Source of the DNA: CAXSEF01 sp964236585
GTDB taxonomy: Bacteria; Pseudomonadota; Alphaproteobacteria; Acetobacterales; Acetobacteraceae
Length of the DNA stretch: 64,000 bases
Reading direction: 5' to 3'
Assembly (NCBI GenBank): GCA_964236585.1
Contig: CAXSFE010000003.1
Coordinates: forward strand, 9,384 to 73,383
Shown here piece after piece: positions 62,470 to 64,000 of this stretch. The notes below the pieces were generated by a model, which did not search any database, had not been told where the DNA came from, and was given only the letters and a program-made list of their open reading frames with translations. Each line of letters begins with the position of its first letter. The first letter of the stretch is position 1. A program made the position numbers and the translations under genes.

Positions 62470-62928
62470 ATGCCCGACACGCCCCCCCGTCCCGGCGAGG
62501 ACGCGTCCTTCCTGACCTTCACCCTCGCGGGCCAGCTCTGCGCGGTGCCGGTGCCCTGCGTGCGCGACGTGCTGGCGCCGCAGCGGGTGACGCCCGTCCC
62601 GCTCGCCTCGCCCGAGATCGCCGGCAGCCTGAACCTGCGCGGCCGCATCGTCACCGCGGTCGACCTGCGCCGCCGCCTCGCCCTACCCGCAACCCGCGAG
62701 CCGCGCATGGCCGTGGTCACCGAGCAGGCCGGCGAGCTGTACGCGCTGCTGGTCGACGCGGTGCACGAGGTGCTGAGCCTCCCGCCGGCCGGGATCGAGC
62801 GCAACCCGCCGACCCTGCCGCCGCCCTGGTCGACCTACGGCGCGGGCGTGTGCCGACGCGCCGACGCGCTGCTGGTCCTGCTCGACGTCCCCCGCCTGCT
62901 GCGCCTCGGCCAGGAGATCGCGACATGA
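62470..62928 (+). CDS. cheW: Chemotaxis coupling protein CheW
   Basis: 152 residues, a single CheW SH3-like domain: FLTFTLAGQLCAVPVPCVRDVL, GSLNLRGRIVTAVDLRRRL and VVTEQAGELYALLVDAVHEVLSL. It links receptors to CheA. GGAG is 6-7 nt upstream of the ATG. Its stop overlaps the next start (ATGA). Confidence 0.93.
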   Translation: MPDTPPRPGEDASFLTFTLAGQLCAVPVPCVRDVLAPQRVTPVPLASPEIAGSLNLRGRIVTAVDLRRRLALPATREPRMAVVTEQAGELYALLVDAVHEVLSLPPAGIERNPPTLPPPWSTYGAGVCRRADALLVLLDVPRLLRLGQEIAT

Positions 62929-63323
62929 CCCCGCCCCGCCCGTCGCCGCCCCGCCTCGCGCGCCAGTGCCTCGTCGTCGACGACAGCCGCACCATCCGCC
63001 GCCTGCTGCGCCACCTGCTGGAGGCGCGGGGCTGCGGCGTGGAGGAGGCCGGCGACGGCCTGGAGGCGCTCGCCGCCTGCCGCGCCGTCATGCCCGGCTG
63101 CATCCTGCTCGATTGGACCATGCCCGGCATGGGCGGCCTGGAGTTCCTCCTCGCCCTGCGCGCCGAGTTCGCCCGCGAGCTGCCCCCCGTCGTGTTCTGC
63201 ACCGCCCGCGCCGAGCCCGCCTGCCGGAGCGAGGCCATGGCGGCCGGCGCGCGCGGCTACCTCACCAAGCCGTACGAACCGGCCGCCATGCTCGCCGCGC
63301 TCGCCGGCCTCGGCGTGCTGTGA
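62925..63323 (+). CDS. cheY: CheY-type single-domain response regulator
   Basis: 132 residues, receiver only: acidic pair in CLVVDDSRTIRRLLRHLL, phosphorylated Asp in CILLDWTMPGMGGLEFL, Thr in VVFCTARAE and Lys in GYLTKPYEP. It receives phosphate from CheA. Start overlaps cheW (ATGA); its stop overlaps the GTG of the next gene. Confidence 0.92.
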   Translation: MTPPRPSPPRLARQCLVVDDSRTIRRLLRHLLEARGCGVEEAGDGLEALAACRAVMPGCILLDWTMPGMGGLEFLLALRAEFARELPPVVFCTARAEPACRSEAMAAGARGYLTKPYEPAAMLAALAGLGVL

Positions 63324-63934
63324 TCCCCCCCGGGGCACCCCGCACGCCCGTCCGCCCCGCATCCCCGCTCGCGCCCGCCCCGGTGCCCGCCCCAGCGCCC
63401 GCCGCGGCCCTGCCCGACACCGTCGCGCGCGTGATGGTGTGCGACGACTCCGCCGTGATCCGCGCCGCCATCGCCGCCATCCTGGAGCGCGACCCGGGCA
63501 TCCGCGTCGTCGCCCGCGCCGCCAACGGCGCGCAGGCCGTGGCCGCCGCCCGCCTGGTCGCGCTCGACGTGGTGGTGCTCGACATCGAGATGCCGGTGAT
63601 GGACGGGCTCGCCGCCCTGCCGCTGCTCCTCGCCCACGACCCCGGCCTGCGCGTCATCATGGCCTCCACCCTGACCACGCGCGGCGCCGACATCGCGCTG
63701 CACGCCCTCCGCCTCGGCGCCGCCGACACCCTGCCCAAGCCCGCCTCCGGCGCGCTCGACCGCGCCGGCTTCGCGGCCGAGCTGCTCGCCAGGGTCCGCG
63801 GCCTCGCCCGCCTGCGCCGCCGCAAGAGCGCCTACCTTGCCCGCCGCCTGCGCAAGCTCGACCCCGACGAGGTCGAGACGCTGGCCCGCGCCGCCGAGCT
63901 ACTGGAACGGATGCGGGAGGAGGAGCGGGGTTGA
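63320..63934 (+). CDS. CheB receiver domain protein lacking the methylesterase domain
   Basis: 204 residues. After an about 35-residue Pro/Ala-rich lead, a receiver very like that of CheB follows: VMVCDDSAVIRAAIAAILERDPGIRVVARAANG, LDVVVLDIEMPVMDGLAALPLLL, VIMASTLTTRGADIALHALRLGAADTLPKPAS. Canonical CheB continues with a catalytic esterase domain of about 190 residues; here only a basic helical tail of about 50 residues (RKSAYLARRLRKLDPDEVETLARAAELLERM) remains. The start is GTG at 63320 (GTGA overlap with cheY) and the stop overlaps the next gene by TTGA, so the short form is the intended product rather than a frameshift. Its output is unknown. Confidence 0.8.
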   Translation: MIPPGAPRTPVRPASPLAPAPVPAPAPAAALPDTVARVMVCDDSAVIRAAIAAILERDPGIRVVARAANGAQAVAAARLVALDVVVLDIEMPVMDGLAALPLLLAHDPGLRVIMASTLTTRGADIALHALRLGAADTLPKPASGALDRAGFAAELLARVRGLARLRRRKSAYLARRLRKLDPDEVETLARAAELLERMREEERG

Positions 63935-64000
63935 CCTCCGCCCTGCGACGCTCGTTCGACTCGCTCGAGGTGCCGAACTACCGGCGCTATTTCATCGGTC
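63931..64000 (+). CDS. MFS transporter, N-terminus only (cut by window end)
   Basis: The TTG at 63931 overlaps the stop of the CheB-like gene (TTGA). GGAGGAGCGGGG precedes it. The visible residues TSALRRSFDSLEVPNYRRYF followed by IG match the start of MFS exporters of the EntS/MFS_3 type. The rest lies beyond the window. Confidence 0.65.
   Translation, partial: MTSALRRSFDSLEVPNYRRYFIG

Overview
The window is GC-rich (roughly 70-75% by eye), gene-dense DNA from what is probably an alphaproteobacterium of the Acetobacteraceae/Rhodospirillales. The grounds are codon use, the urease, Kdp and PspF-PspA gene sets, and a BciA-type divinyl-(bacterio)chlorophyllide reductase, which hints at an (aerobic) anoxygenic phototroph or a relative of one. 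There is no rRNA, tRNA, CRISPR array, transposase or phage module. The family placement is inference from gene content, not from a search.

Layout. 1-10.6 kb: the end of a fused ureide-pathway enzyme; a minus-strand run of DoxX, BciA, a MATE exporter and the periplasmic glucan pair opgG-opgH; a cNMP-gated MscS channel; and a Nudix protein. This stretch looks like envelope and osmotic adaptation. 10.8-17.2 kb: a PNPOx-like protein, an SDR, ornithine cyclodeaminase followed directly by PutA (ornithine to proline to glutamate), and a DUF3833 lipoprotein. 17.4-21.6 kb: a phage-shock locus (pspA, a pspB-like gene, and a GIN-domain protein with a PspC-like tail), divergent pspF, and a small membrane protein behind a near-consensus sigma-54 promoter. 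22-24.2 kb: an MFS carrier and a coiled-coil membrane protein. 24.4-32.8 kb: a complete kdp system (27-aa peptide, kdpF, A, B, C, D, E). 33.4-39.8 kb: a YciE/F ferritin-like protein and a complete urease set (ureD, A, B, C, E, F, G). 39.9-46.7 kb: an MFS carrier with a PstS-like protein, a cupin, a small orphan gene in an AT-rich island, a DUF1796-type protein and an aldo/keto reductase. 46.8-51.4 kb: an RND pump and its adaptor. 51.6-57 kb: small proteins, a CHRD protein, and an acid-sugar set (DenD-like dehydrogenase, ACS-family carrier, LacI regulator). 57.1-64 kb: a secreted SGNH hydrolase, a small hydrophilic protein, a cheA(REC)-cheW-cheY-cheB' operon with a CheB lacking its methylesterase domain, and the start of an MFS gene.

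The most striking feature is not a gene. Intergenic spaces are filled by two repeat families. Family B (23 copies or part-copies) is a modular, GC-rich element of about 120-130 bp made of two inverted half-units around a CTTAAG core. Each half has two hairpins, and the stems change in sequence from copy to copy while base pairing is kept. Family A (4 copies) is a pair of AT-rich hairpins about 120-140 bp long in total. Both families lie between genes that form an operon in other bacteria (kdpA/kdpB, kdpC/kdpD, ureD/ureA, ureA/ureB, ureC/ureE, ureF/ureG). Several downstream genes start within or just after an element and show no Shine-Dalgarno sequence. I read family B as a candidate genome-wide RNA or DNA punctuation system worth testing.

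Start sites were chosen from stop/start overlaps (ATGA, GTGA, TTGA), Shine-Dalgarno spacing and family length. Very long open frames opposite genes such as putA, kdpB and the RND pump are artefacts of high GC and are left out.
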